Positions 1-9,101 of a stretch of 64,000 nt of DNA are shown here, piece after piece. Numbering within the stretch: the stretch's first letter is position 1; each line of letters starts with the position of its first letter. The stretch is from Bog-950 sp044225825 (GTDB lineage: Bacteria; Bacteroidota; Bacteroidia; Chitinophagales; LD1): assembly GCA_044225825.1 (NCBI GenBank), contig JBGAIB010000002.1, positions 310,001-374,000 of the forward strand, given 5' to 3'. Below the pieces are notes generated by a model, which had not been told where the DNA came from, made no database searches, and saw only the letters and a program-made list of their open reading frames with translations. Made by a program: the position numbers and the translations under genes.

Positions 1-1053
1 CCATTTGCCTGCCGCCCATAATTGTTGCGCACCAAAAGCCAGTAACGGAAACAACATAAACGCCAGGAAAATAACATTGCGATAAGCTGTTAGCGACAAA
101 TAAACAAATGCCGGTAACACCAGCAAATAGCCAAAGCCCCAATGCTGTATTACTGGTTTCCATTTCGAACCTTTAACCTTTTGCGTGCGGATGGTATAAG
201 CTATTGCAACAAAAGCAAACAGCAGAAGTGCTCCCAGTAAATACACATTCCACTGCCAGTATTCAGGCGAATGGAAATCGAACAGTTCGGTGGTAAACTT
301 GTTTTCATACACCTGGTTCAGGATGTTAAACGGGCGTAGCAACAGCTTGTAACCGTTGGGGTTTACCACTACGGATGCTGCTTGTGCTAACAATACCAAC
401 GTTAACAGCTTAGGGGCTTTTGTGCGTAGGTTTAACACGTTGCGTTTGGTAACAACAAACTCCAGCCAGGCACCCACAGCAAAAATGGCCGTCAACACCA
501 GGCCCATACCAAAGGCTTCGTGCAGGTTAGTCCACAGCAGTTGCAAAGGCACCAGCCACCATAATTGTTTTGTTTCCTCCTTGCGGTTGTTGAGTAGTAT
601 ACCCAAAAAGGCAATGGCCAATGCATGACTAAACATTTCGGGCCGTCCAATAAATCGATACTCGGCTACTAACAGGGTAAGCAACAACATAACCAGTACT
701 GCTGGGTTTTGCGCAAGCACTGCACCGTTCAGGCTACCTGCTTTGGCGGCTTTTAACAGCAGGTAAACAATCAAACAGCCCACTAAGGCCTGTAACAGAA
801 AAATACTCTCAGGGCCCAGCGAATTACTGAGGAGCGCTGCCAGTACTTCAAACCCCCATTTAATGTTTATCCATTCGTGCCCGGTGTACGTGTAGCTGAA
901 CACATCCTGCGTTGGTACACGGTGGTTTTCCAATATCCATTGGCCGGTTTTTATCTGCCACCAAAGATCGGGTTCGCGCAAGCCTTTAATACCAAAGGCA
1001 AACGCCACTACAAAACACAGCAGCAACGGTAAGCGGGGCAATACCTTTTTCAA
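1..1053 (-). CDS. Polytopic membrane protein, C-terminus cut by window edge
   Basis: The minus strand is open from a TTG at 1053 to the window edge, giving 351 codons with no stop. The start follows an in-frame TAG and reads MKKVLPRLPLLLCFVV, so TTG is the only plausible start seen. The product is strongly hydrophobic with many membrane segments. Near the N-terminus it has the motif EPDLWWQIKTGQWI, which recurs at the start of large Bacteroidota membrane proteins of the GT-C-like kind. A second conserved-looking stretch reads RPEMFSHALAIAF. I infer a GT-C-related or uncharacterised polytopic protein; substrate and reaction cannot be stated. It is the last gene before the divergent nfu-like gene's terminus at 1117 and is transcribed the same way. 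Confidence 0.75.
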   Translation of the reverse strand, partial: MKKVLPRLPLLLCFVVAFAFGIKGLREPDLWWQIKTGQWILENHRVPTQDVFSYTYTGHEWINIKWGFEVLAALLSNSLGPESIFLLQALVGCLIVYLLLKAAKAGSLNGAVLAQNPAVLVMLLLTLLVAEYRFIGRPEMFSHALAIAFLGILLNNRKEETKQLWWLVPLQLLWTNLHEAFGMGLVLTAIFAVGAWLEFVVTKRNVLNLRTKAPKLLTLVLLAQAASVVVNPNGYKLLLRPFNILNQVYENKFTTELFDFHSPEYWQWNVYLLGALLLFAFVAIAYTIRTQKVKGSKWKPVIQHWGFGYLLVLPAFVYLSLTAYRNVIFLAFMLFPLLAFGAQQLWAAGKW

Positions 1054-1116
1054 CAGGAAAACTTTCCCCTAAAATAAAAACGTGTGGTTATTTGAAAGGC
1101 AAAATTTATAAAGCTG

Positions 1117-1704
1117 CTATTCCTCTTCAGCTACAACTTCACTTACTTCGGGTACCATGCGCTTCAGCAGGCCTTCAATACCGCTTTTAAGCGTAATGCG
1201 CGACGATGGGCAACCACTGCAGGAGCCTTGCAGGGCCAGGGTAACAATACCATCCTCAAAGCGGCGGAATTCAATGTGGCCACCATCCATCTGTATAGCG
1301 GGCTTCACATATTTTTCCAGCAGCTCTTTAATTTTTGTTTCAGGATCGGTTTCTGCAGCGGGTGAGTCCTGCTGTTGCAATACATCCTTAGGTAGTAAAG
1401 AATCATCCACGGCCTTTTTACCACTCACCAAAAACTGGCGGATAGCTTCTTTTAATTCCGGGGTTATTTCATACCAATCATAGTTGGCCTTTTTGGTAAC
1501 CGTAACAAAGTTATTGGCCACAAACACGCCGTTTACAAAAGGTATTTCAAACAGCATTTTAGCCAACTCCGAACCCGACGACAGTTCCCTGCTGCGGAAA
1601 TCCAGCTGAAAGTTAGGCAGTATGTGCTTGTTGGTCACAAACTTCAAACTCTCGGGGTTAGGGGTCATTTCGGTGTAAATCTCTATTATACCTGCGGTGC
1701 TCAT
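1117..1704 (-). CDS. Nfu/NifU-type iron-sulfur scaffold protein
   Basis: This 195-residue protein has the two-part Nfu architecture. An Nfu N-terminal domain lies at about residues 10-95 (EMTPNPESLKFV is typical) and a NifU C-terminal domain at about 120-190 with the cluster-binding CxxC as CSGC at residues 162-165. Proteins of this family carry a 4Fe-4S cluster and deliver it to apo-enzymes in the cytosol. Both domains are complete and the length is normal for Bacteroidota and mitochondrial-type Nfu. The ATG at 1704 lies 18 nt downstream of a perfect TAnnTTTG element on the minus strand. It is probably transcribed alone or with the membrane gene to its left. Confidence 0.93.
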   Translation of the reverse strand: MSTAGIIEIYTEMTPNPESLKFVTNKHILPNFQLDFRSRELSSGSELAKMLFEIPFVNGVFVANNFVTVTKKANYDWYEITPELKEAIRQFLVSGKKAVDDSLLPKDVLQQQDSPAAETDPETKIKELLEKYVKPAIQMDGGHIEFRRFEDGIVTLALQGSCSGCPSSRITLKSGIEGLLKRMVPEVSEVVAEEE

Positions 1705-1721
1705 ATCTCGTAATTAGGTTG

Positions 1722-1729
1722 CAAAGGTA
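1722..1729 (-). promoter_or_regulatory. Promoter -7 element (TACCTTTG) for the nfu-like gene
   Basis: On the minus strand TACCTTTG matches the Bacteroidota TAnnTTTG -7 consensus exactly and is followed by C, as is common. It lies 17 nt before the ATG at 1704. No clear -33 TTG was seen at the expected distance. Confidence 0.6.
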
Positions 1730-1829
1730 AGTAATATGCTAATCAGTTGAAGTATCCTTTACCATAGCCCCTTGTTATACCACGGTACTTAACAAAATTT
1801 GCTGCGGCATATGGCGTTAATTCTAAACT

Positions 1830-2483
1830 ATGCGAGCCTTATTCCTGCTGCCCTGCTTCTTACTACTGTTGGGCTGCCATAGTAAACCCGTAGTGCGTAA
1901 TAAAGCACAAAACGCTCAAATCCCGGAGGTGGTGGTAGCCCTGCAACCCCTTGGTAAGGTGGAACCCCATCTCGTAGAACAAGCACAAAAAGCTATTGAT
2001 TCGGTTTATTTCGTTAAAACGGTTGTACTACCTCCGCTTCAGCTTCCGGCTGAGGCCTTTGTAAAAATTAAATTGCCGCGTTACAGGGCCGATAAATTAA
2101 TTGCCCGGCTCAGACAAAACCGGCCCGACAGCGTGGACTATGTTATCGGCATCACGGCCAGCGACATTTCTACCACAAAAACGGATGCGCTTGGTCGCAC
2201 GCTCGAGCCCCGGAGCCGGTATGAAGACTTCGGGATCTTTGGTTTAGGTTACCAACCTGGGCCGGCTTGTGTGGTTTCTACATTCCGTCTGAAAAGTGAT
2301 GCACAAAAATTTGTCTCGCGTTTTTCCAAAGTTGTGGTGCACGAGTTAGGGCATAATCTGGGGTTGCCTCATTGCCCCAACAAGGGTTGCTTTATGGCTG
2401 ATGCTGTAGAGACCATCACCAGTATAGATAAGGAGGAAATGCGCTTATGTGCTGCGTGCAAAAAGCGGATAGGCGGCAGATAG
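1830..2483 (+). CDS. Archaemetzincin-family zinc metalloprotease, lipoprotein form
   Basis: The 217-residue product has the full archaemetzincin active site. HELGHNLGLPHC starts at residue 171 with the three zinc ligands and the glutamate; four residues later comes CFM with the Met-turn; 17 residues after that comes CAAC at 207-210. This spacing is the family signature. Archaemetzincins are small zinc peptidases with an added structural zinc site. The N-terminus is a short hydrophobic segment ending in LLLLGC, a lipobox with Cys16 as the probable lipidated residue, so this copy should be exported and membrane-anchored. A near-consensus promoter (TTG at 1772, 19-nt gap, AAAATTTG at 1794) lies upstream. 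The caspase-like gene follows after 39 nt on the same strand and may be co-transcribed. Confidence 0.88.
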   Translation: MRALFLLPCFLLLLGCHSKPVVRNKAQNAQIPEVVVALQPLGKVEPHLVEQAQKAIDSVYFVKTVVLPPLQLPAEAFVKIKLPRYRADKLIARLRQNRPDSVDYVIGITASDISTTKTDALGRTLEPRSRYEDFGIFGLGYQPGPACVVSTFRLKSDAQKFVSRFSKVVVHELGHNLGLPHCPNKGCFMADAVETITSIDKEEMRLCAACKKRIGGR

Positions 2484-2522
2484 AAGCCACACACAACATT
2501 AAGTTATTTTTTATATTAGTTA

Positions 2523-5111
2523 TTGAAACCTGTCTTGCTCATGTGTACCTGCCTTTGGCACTGTTCCCAACTTATTAAGTCCTGTTTTTTATGGATTGTT
2601 CTTGCATGTTGCATAACTGAACTATACAGTCAGGAGGATGCCACTAAAAACAAATCGGCCATCGGAAAATTGGATGGCTCGTTAAAAATTGATTCTGGAA
2701 AAATTTATGCCGTTATAGTTGGCGTATCCGATTATCAGGATAAAAACATGCCGCAATTAAGCTATGCAGATGATGATGCCCGGCATTTTTACGATTATTT
2801 AAAAACCGTCTATTCTGGTCGTTTCGACTCCTCGCGCATACACCTGTTGTGTAACAGCGAAGCCCGTAATGCTAAGGTTTGGGAGTTGCTGAGTAATGTG
2901 TTGGCTGAAAAACTGCAACAGGGCGATAAAGTATACTTTTACTTTTCAGGACATGGAGCTGCTGACAATGCCGAAGATTTTTACCTGCTAACCCACGAAA
3001 CACAATATGTGAATGACCCTGCGCTGTACACACCTTTTACAGCTTTCGGCATCGCCGCGTTTGCTCCAAAAATTAAAGCTATTATCGACAGGGGCGTGAG
3101 TTTTTATCTGATTATTGATGCTTGCCGCCTTGGACAAGCCAGGCAAGCCGGTACAGTAAACTATTACCACGATAGACTAAAAGAGATAAACGGCGCAGTG
3201 CAGCTATTTGCCTGCCAGGCCAATCAACAGGCAAAAGAGGGGCCTTCTTTTGGTGGTGGTCGCGGTGTATTTTCCTATTGCCTCGTAAACGGACTTAGTG
3301 GCCAGGCTGACCGCGATGGAAATGGTGATATTACGTTAAGAGAAGTCCGGCAGTTTGTTGAAAATTGCGTAACCGATAAAACAACGTCATTATATACGGG
3401 CAATCCATCTCAAACCCCTGACGTTAGTGGGCCTTTAGAAGATGTAATGGTACACGTAAGTAAGCCTCTGGGTGAAGAATTGCTCGCCATGAACGCCACT
3501 GCCTCTAAGAGTAGAAATGAAAACGCAAAAGGTATCGCCTCAACATTATTAAAAAACCCGGCCTACATACAATTCAATCAAGCGCTTGCGTCGGGTAATT
3601 TACTGGAGCCTACAACCAACAATGCAAGCTTTTGGCTTGATAGCCTATTGCACCTTACTACGGATGAAGTTACAGGCGAACAGTTACATAATGCACTATT
3701 GGCTGCGCTTCTGGACAAGGGCCAGGGCCCCATTAACTACTATAGCCAGGGTCTTTTAGACTCCATCCGCTTTAATTACAACTATTTTATGGATGCTTCG
3801 AACTACTTTGCCGGTGCGCTCAGGTATCTCGATAAAAATCCCACTTTATATAATTCCGCAAATGCCTCGCGTTTGTTTTTAAAGGCACGTGCATTGGTAC
3901 ATAGCAAATCGGTTGCCGATTGGCAAGCTGGTGTTGCAGCGGTTGATTCTGCCCTAGGCATTGCACAATGGGCGTATTTATACCATACCAAAGGACTCCT
4001 TCATTTTAAACTACACAATTACGATAGCGCTAAAAACTGCCAACAAAAAGCTATCGAATTGGCGCCGCAATGGGCTTTCCCCTATTTTTCGTTGAGTGAT
4101 ATTTATAAGAAGTGCCCGCCCGGTATTTCTGAAGATATACTTGTGGATCCGAAAAGGGGAATGTCCGTAAATAACTGTCAACCGCTTTCGCGCGCCTTAT
4201 GGGCACATGGCGCGAGTTTATCCCCTGATGCTTATCCGCACGAGGCCCTAAACGATACCAGCCATGTTTTCGCGTTGATAGCCGGTGTTTCAAAATTTAA
4301 AGAGAAGGCTATTCCAAACCTGTTGTATGCTGCAGATGATGCAACACTTTTTCATGATTTATTGCTAAGCGGAAATCTCGGCGATGTAGGCAATATTGAC
4401 AGCGCAAACGTCGCCCTGTTTGTAAACGGCGAAGCAACCCAGGCTAATCTATGGGCGCAACTTTTTAAAATTAACCGCCATGCCCAAAAGGGCGATATTG
4501 TTTATATCTATCTCTCAGGTTTGGGCTATTATGAGTTTGGTGAACCCGCCTTCTTAACCTACGACGCATCATTTGCACATAGCACTTCCAACGAAATTTT
4601 AGAAGGTGCGCTTAATCTTAACGCTCTAATGGTTAATGTCCGCAACCTGTGCAACAAGGGAGTATACGTTTTTGTTATAAACGATTTTCAACTATCGGCT
4701 TCATTAGATGCCAAAAACAACAAACAAGGAAACCCATTACAAGAAGACCTTGTAAACTACGTGTGCATCAGCAGCTCCGAGCCGGGTCAAAGAACTTACG
4801 AAGGAAAACAATGGGGCGGAGGCCATGGCCTATTTACTTATTACCTGGTTTCTGGTTTATATGGTTTAGCAGATGCGCCAGACGAATACGGCTTTAGAGA
4901 TGGTTACGTGTCCTACAACGAGCTCCTGCATTTTGTAAGTGATCAAGTAGAAACAGCCTCCTGGTCCGCCATAACAAAAGACGCACAAACACCCGTGTTC
5001 AGCGGCCGACATTTGAAATTAGATTTAAGCCGCGTAAATTACCTCCAGCGTAAAAAGTTGTTGGGCTTGAATGCTGTCGAGCCTCCCGGTTTGTTTTTAT
5101 TTACAAGGTAA
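2523..5111 (+). CDS. Secreted tandem caspase-like protein: active caspase, TPR, pseudocaspase
   Basis: The 862-residue protein has an N-terminal hydrophobic signal (about residues 17-36) and two clan CD peptidase C14 domains. Domain 1 (about 60-310) is intact: catalytic His144 in FSGHG and Cys201 in IIDACR. It also has a canonical EF-hand-like loop, DRDGNGDITLRE, at 263-274. A helical segment with a TPR-like pair (about 440-530) follows. Domain 2 (about 578-850) has the same fold signature (ALIAGVSKF) but carries SGLG in place of SGHG (Leu667) and INDFQ in place of IDACR (Phe722), so both catalytic residues are lost. The start is drawn at TTG 2523; ATG at 2541 is an alternative. Caspase-like proteases cleave after basic or acidic residues; the target here is unknown. 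Confidence 0.87.
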   Translation: MKPVLLMCTCLWHCSQLIKSCFLWIVLACCITELYSQEDATKNKSAIGKLDGSLKIDSGKIYAVIVGVSDYQDKNMPQLSYADDDARHFYDYLKTVYSGRFDSSRIHLLCNSEARNAKVWELLSNVLAEKLQQGDKVYFYFSGHGAADNAEDFYLLTHETQYVNDPALYTPFTAFGIAAFAPKIKAIIDRGVSFYLIIDACRLGQARQAGTVNYYHDRLKEINGAVQLFACQANQQAKEGPSFGGGRGVFSYCLVNGLSGQADRDGNGDITLREVRQFVENCVTDKTTSLYTGNPSQTPDVSGPLEDVMVHVSKPLGEELLAMNATASKSRNENAKGIASTLLKNPAYIQFNQALASGNLLEPTTNNASFWLDSLLHLTTDEVTGEQLHNALLAALLDKGQGPINYYSQGLLDSIRFNYNYFMDASNYFAGALRYLDKNPTLYNSANASRLFLKARALVHSKSVADWQAGVAAVDSALGIAQWAYLYHTKGLLHFKLHNYDSAKNCQQKAIELAPQWAFPYFSLSDIYKKCPPGISEDILVDPKRGMSVNNCQPLSRALWAHGASLSPDAYPHEALNDTSHVFALIAGVSKFKEKAIPNLLYAADDATLFHDLLLSGNLGDVGNIDSANVALFVNGEATQANLWAQLFKINRHAQKGDIVYIYLSGLGYYEFGEPAFLTYDASFAHSTSNEILEGALNLNALMVNVRNLCNKGVYVFVINDFQLSASLDAKNNKQGNPLQEDLVNYVCISSSEPGQRTYEGKQWGGGHGLFTYYLVSGLYGLADAPDEYGFRDGYVSYNELLHFVSDQVETASWSAITKDAQTPVFSGRHLKLDLSRVNYLQRKKLLGLNAVEPPGLFLFTR

Positions 5112-5142
5112 CCTTCCTGTTATTGTCGTTGCGTACGATTAT

Positions 5143-5511
5143 TTACACAAACCTTGCCAGGTAAAAGCCGCCCATAATAGCCAGGTAACAAACCATCATG
5201 TTCACAAACATATTGAGCATAGCTGCCTGTAAGTGACCTGTAGTAGCTAAAAAATAGGTTTCGTAGCTAAAGGTAGAAAAGGTGGAGAAGCCTCCGCAAA
5301 AACCGGTAACAACAAAAAACTTAATGTTTTCGTTGCTGATATGCTTATGAAATACCAGTCCCAGCGTAATGCCCAGTATCAGGCTGCTTACCGAATTGGA
5401 AAGAAAGGTGGAAACAGGAAACGCGCCGGGCTGTGTGGGAAAAGTTTTTGAAAACAGCAACCTTGCCAGGCTGCCCAAACCTCCTCCTATAAAAACCAGC
5501 AGATAGTTCAT
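5143..5511 (-). CDS. crcB: Fluoride ion channel CrcB/Fluc
   Basis: The 122-residue protein is the usual length of Fluc fluoride channels and has four hydrophobic segments. It carries GGGLGSLARLLFS near the N-terminus and the pore motif GFCGGFSTFSTFS in the middle. Fluc dimers let fluoride out of the cytoplasm and protect against fluoride toxicity. The ATG overlaps the stop of the upstream transferase gene by 4 nt (ATGA), so the two are translationally coupled. No fluoride riboswitch could be recognised, and a leader of its own is unlikely inside the operon. The linkage to a polysaccharide operon seems incidental. Confidence 0.94.
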   Translation of the reverse strand: MNYLLVFIGGGLGSLARLLFSKTFPTQPGAFPVSTFLSNSVSSLILGITLGLVFHKHISNENIKFFVVTGFCGGFSTFSTFSYETYFLATTGHLQAAMLNMFVNMMVCYLAIMGGFYLARFV

Positions 5512-6620
5512 GCGGTTTTGTTTTGTTGCGCTACTAAACGCTTGCGCGCCCCAATGTTATATAGTACCTGTAACACAATAAACACCAACGCGAAATACGC
5601 AAAGGCACCAAAGGTTATCATCCAGGTCCACTCCATCCATCCCGTAATCAGCAACAGCACAAGCGGCAGGGAGGTAAGCGAAAGTGCGGCCAGCGTAACG
5701 GCTACCAGTTTATCAGGCATACCCAGATAAGCCAGGTGGTGGGTAATGTGGTCCTTACCGCCAACAAAGGGCGATTGTTTGCGCATTAAACGGCGGATGG
5801 TTACTGTGGTTGTGTCTATTATCGGCACGATAAACACCATCATAGGAACCACAAACTGTTTTAATTGTATCCATTCCGAAGAGCCCTCGTCTTTAAAGTT
5901 CCACAAAAACAGGATGCTCGTTGAAGCCAGGAACACGCCTAAGAACTGGCTGCCTGTATCACCCATATAAATACGCGCCGGGTTCCAGTTAAAATAAAGG
6001 AAACCACTAAGCGCACCCAACACACCCACCAACATAACCAGGTAAAAAGTATTCGGCGTAAAACCAAACACCGCAATTACAGCAATCAGCGCTACAATAA
6101 CCGACATGGATATGGTGGTAGTAATGGAATCCATATTGTCGAGCATGTTAATGGAATTCATCAACCCAATAACCCACATCGCCGTAAGCGCAAAGTCAAT
6201 AGCAGGGTTGCCGCTTACTTTAATATATACATCTGATACGATCAGGATAAACGCACAAGACAACTGGGTGATAAACTTAGCCAGCGGATTGGTGTTGTAA
6301 GCATCGTCAGCCAGGCCCAGCAAAAACCCCAGGCAACTGGAGCCTATTATGCCTATTAAGTGCTTATCAAACAGATAGGTCGACTCACGCGGCAAAGTGC
6401 CTATTACGGAAATAGAAATGAGGAAAACGATGAAAAATGAAATACCGCCAATGGCCGGTTTTACATTACTGCTCCAGCGAACCTGCTCAGCACCGGGCGA
6501 GCGGGCACCCAGGTTAAACGAAAACTTTAAAAACAGCCAGTTAATCAAAAACGAGAAAAAGGTGCTGATAACATAAAACACTACTAAAAAAATAACAATA
6601 TATTGGCCCTCAAGATTCAT
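5508..6620 (-). CDS. MraY/WecA-family undecaprenyl-phosphate sugar-1-phosphate transferase
   Basis: The 370-residue polytopic protein carries the family landmarks: LGLADDAYNTNP with the Asp pair at 105-106, NMLDNMDS at 158-165, and GDTGSQFLG near residue 220. Enzymes of this family move a sugar-1-phosphate, often GlcNAc-1-P, from a UDP-sugar to undecaprenyl phosphate on the inner face of the membrane, the first step of O-antigen or exopolysaccharide repeat assembly. Its place at the end of the kinase/export operon, 9 nt after the kinase stop, suits a role as the initiating enzyme. The exact sugar cannot be read from sequence. No separate mraY context (mur or fts genes) is present, arguing against MraY itself. 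Confidence 0.9.
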   Translation of the reverse strand: MNLEGQYIVIFLVVFYVISTFFSFLINWLFLKFSFNLGARSPGAEQVRWSSNVKPAIGGISFFIVFLISISVIGTLPRESTYLFDKHLIGIIGSSCLGFLLGLADDAYNTNPLAKFITQLSCAFILIVSDVYIKVSGNPAIDFALTAMWVIGLMNSINMLDNMDSITTTISMSVIVALIAVIAVFGFTPNTFYLVMLVGVLGALSGFLYFNWNPARIYMGDTGSQFLGVFLASTSILFLWNFKDEGSSEWIQLKQFVVPMMVFIVPIIDTTTVTIRRLMRKQSPFVGGKDHITHHLAYLGMPDKLVAVTLAALSLTSLPLVLLLITGWMEWTWMITFGAFAYFALVFIVLQVLYNIGARKRLVAQQNKTA

Positions 6621-6629
6621 GCTGCTCCA

Positions 6630-9101
6630 TTATTTTTTGCCAAACATGCGTTCAAAGAAATTAGGTGCTTTCTTTTTTTCGTCGGTTGTGTAATAGCCCT
6701 CCCCATATTTACGGCCATAGTAGCCATAACCGTAACCATAGCCATAACCGTAGCCGTAACCATAGCCGTAACTGTAGTTATAGCCATAGTAATAACCGTA
6801 ACCCGATGCACCGCGGCCAAAGTCGTTAATAACCACCGACATATGGCGCACCTTGTTCTCGTGTATAATACGGTTGATGTTGCCGATAAAGCTGCGGTTC
6901 GAATACGCCGCACGAACTACATAAATGGGGTAATCCACTTTCGTTAAAATCTCCAACGCATCCGTTACCAGACCGATCGGTGGGGTATCGATTACAATAT
7001 AATCGTAGCGCTTCTTCAGTTCTGTTAATAGCTCATCCAGCTTCGGTAATAAAATTAATTCCGAAGGATTGGGTGGTATGGGGCCAGATGTAATGAAGTC
7101 AAGATTAGGCACCCCTGTTTCCAGGATACAATCATCAAGCGAAGACTGGTCGCTGAGGATGGTACTAACCCCACGGCTCATTTCCACATCAAAAATCTTG
7201 TCAAGCCTTGGTTTACGCATATCGCAGTCCAGTATCACCACCTTCTTGTTCAACATACTTAAAATGGCCGCGATATTGAGCGATACGAAGGTCTTACCTT
7301 CCCCCGGTATGGTTGATGTTGTTGCCAGCACCTTTGGTCCGGAGGAGCTGTCTATAAACTGAAGGTTCGATCTGACGCCCCTAAAGGCCTCCGTTATCGT
7401 GGACTTGGGATCCTGCGTAACCACTATTTGTGAACGCTCGAGGTCTTCTTTGTGGCGCGGTATTACACCTAACAGCGGTGCTGTGGTTTTACGCGCTACA
7501 TCATCCACCGAAACAATAGTATTGTGCAGCAGGTATCGGATAATTATAACAATCAATCCTAATAGAATACCGATGGCCACACCCGCTATTTTTACAAATG
7601 TTTCCTTGGGCGATACCGGTGTAGACGGCAATCCGGCTTTTTGCAGCACCACATAATCCGATACAATACCGGCGCTGGCAATCATGTAATCCGACTTTTG
7701 CGAATACAGATTCAGCACAAAATCGTTTTTAATGTCAGCCATTTTATCCAATCGCGCGAACTTGTTCTGCAAATCAGGAATGCGCAGAATTTCGGCCATA
7801 AAGGCGCGATATTCATTTTGTAACAACTGATATTGAGCCGTCAATCCATTTACAGCATTATCAATATCCTTGTTGAGCTTTATCTTATCGTTTTCTATCT
7901 GCCCGTCAATCAATCTTATTTGCGGATGCTGTGCGGTGGCAGAAAGTAGTTTTTCATTCCTTGTAAGCTGCAATCCGTTAATAGCATTTATTTGATCGGC
8001 AAAACTCAGGTTGGCAACTTTAAACTGTATGCTGGGCAAACTGGAATAGTCCCTGTTTTTTTGCAGGTACTCCTTAAAGGTCTTTAGTAAGGCCAGGTCA
8101 TTCTCCAAATCGCGCAGGCCTTCTTCATAACGCATTGTTTTTTCGGTGATGGAATTAGCGTAGTTATTGCCATTGTCAAAAAAACGCTCGGCCATTCTTA
8201 GGTACGAAACGCTGTCCTGAAACTTATCGAAAGAGGTTGCAAAGGTGTCGATCTGCGACTGTATAAAACGCAGGATGTTATGTATACCTTCGTTTTTGCG
8301 TTCCATATCATACTCAATAAACTGATTGGCTACGCTTGTGATTACCTCTTTTGCCTTAACCGGGTTACGGTCTTTATACACCAGTTTTATCGTCTTTGTC
8401 TTCTGGTCAACTGGCAATACTTCCAGCTTGTCGGAAATTTCACTTACCAGATCGTCCTTATCAAGAAACTTAAAATAATAGATGCCGGAAAAAATTTCCT
8501 GGCTAACAGCACTTGCCTTAATATGTATTTTAATCGAAAAGAAAGGGGATGAAATTAGCTGGCCGGTATCGCGGGTGTATTCGTAGTCCTTACCATTAAT
8601 GGTAAAGCCCACATTTACCCGGTGGCTGTTCATTATTTTTACATAAATCGGTTGTCCGTATATGTCCGAACCCTTCACATCGCCCGATACCTCGAAGGGA
8701 GAAGCCGTGTAAAGCTCGGAAAAAATAAACTTGGTCTTTCCTTCTTTATAATAACCCACTTGTAATGGGAGGCTTGCAATTACGCGCTCCAGCAACAAGC
8801 GGCTCTTCAATAATTGCATTTCGCGGCTTACTTCGGTTTCGTCTTGTTCCACCACCATTTTTTCGATGCCAAGGATCTCCGTTGACTTTTCCTTCTTAAG
8901 CATCAGGGTAGTGCTTGCCTCATAGATACGCGGCGCATAACGCAGATAGGCTAATGAAAGCGCGGTGCTTACAATTATGATTAAAACAACCCATGCCACT
9001 GATTTGTTAACTACATAGATTAACAACCCCAGGTTGAAGTCATCGGCAGGCGCAAAAGAGGCCCCTTGTGGTTTTTGATCTTGTGGTTGACTATTTTCCA
9101 A
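6630..9101 (-). CDS. Wzc-like polysaccharide co-polymerase with tyrosine autokinase domain
   Basis: The 823-residue protein is a PCP-2a type fusion. A first membrane segment lies at about 34-52, a long periplasmic coiled-coil region follows, the second membrane segment is at about 504-524, and a cytoplasmic BY-kinase domain comes last. The kinase has Walker A TIPGEGKT (597-604), Walker A' VVILDCDMRK (621-630) and Walker B YIVIDTPP (701-708). It controls chain length and export of a surface polysaccharide with the Wza-type protein. The C-terminal tail (768-804) has 19 tyrosines alternating largely with glycine, the likely autophosphorylation cluster. The start is a TTG that overlaps the upstream wza-like gene by 11 nt. 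Confidence 0.93.
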   Translation of the reverse strand: MENSQPQDQKPQGASFAPADDFNLGLLIYVVNKSVAWVVLIIIVSTALSLAYLRYAPRIYEASTTLMLKKEKSTEILGIEKMVVEQDETEVSREMQLLKSRLLLERVIASLPLQVGYYKEGKTKFIFSELYTASPFEVSGDVKGSDIYGQPIYVKIMNSHRVNVGFTINGKDYEYTRDTGQLISSPFFSIKIHIKASAVSQEIFSGIYYFKFLDKDDLVSEISDKLEVLPVDQKTKTIKLVYKDRNPVKAKEVITSVANQFIEYDMERKNEGIHNILRFIQSQIDTFATSFDKFQDSVSYLRMAERFFDNGNNYANSITEKTMRYEEGLRDLENDLALLKTFKEYLQKNRDYSSLPSIQFKVANLSFADQINAINGLQLTRNEKLLSATAQHPQIRLIDGQIENDKIKLNKDIDNAVNGLTAQYQLLQNEYRAFMAEILRIPDLQNKFARLDKMADIKNDFVLNLYSQKSDYMIASAGIVSDYVVLQKAGLPSTPVSPKETFVKIAGVAIGILLGLIVIIIRYLLHNTIVSVDDVARKTTAPLLGVIPRHKEDLERSQIVVTQDPKSTITEAFRGVRSNLQFIDSSSGPKVLATTSTIPGEGKTFVSLNIAAILSMLNKKVVILDCDMRKPRLDKIFDVEMSRGVSTILSDQSSLDDCILETGVPNLDFITSGPIPPNPSELILLPKLDELLTELKKRYDYIVIDTPPIGLVTDALEILTKVDYPIYVVRAAYSNRSFIGNINRIIHENKVRHMSVVINDFGRGASGYGYYYGYNYSYGYGYGYGYGYGYGYGYYGRKYGEGYYTTDEKKKAPNFFERMFGKK
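6690..6800 (-). repeat. Short tandem repeat encoding the Tyr-Gly tail of the kinase
   Basis: This DNA reads as near-perfect 6-bp units alternating tyrosine and glycine codons (TAC/TAT GGC/GGT), with a run of ten consecutive Tyr-Gly pairs in the middle. Synonymous changes between units show that it is not a young perfect microsatellite. Copy number could still change by slippage without shifting frame. Confidence 0.7.

Noticed and set aside
356..628. A 90-codon rightward frame
   Set aside because: It lies opposite the truncated membrane protein gene, whose reading frame is far more protein-like.
6603..6947. Ile/Thr/Val-repeat frames on both strands around the kinase tail
   Set aside because: They are other-frame readings of the Tyr-Gly repeat, not genes.
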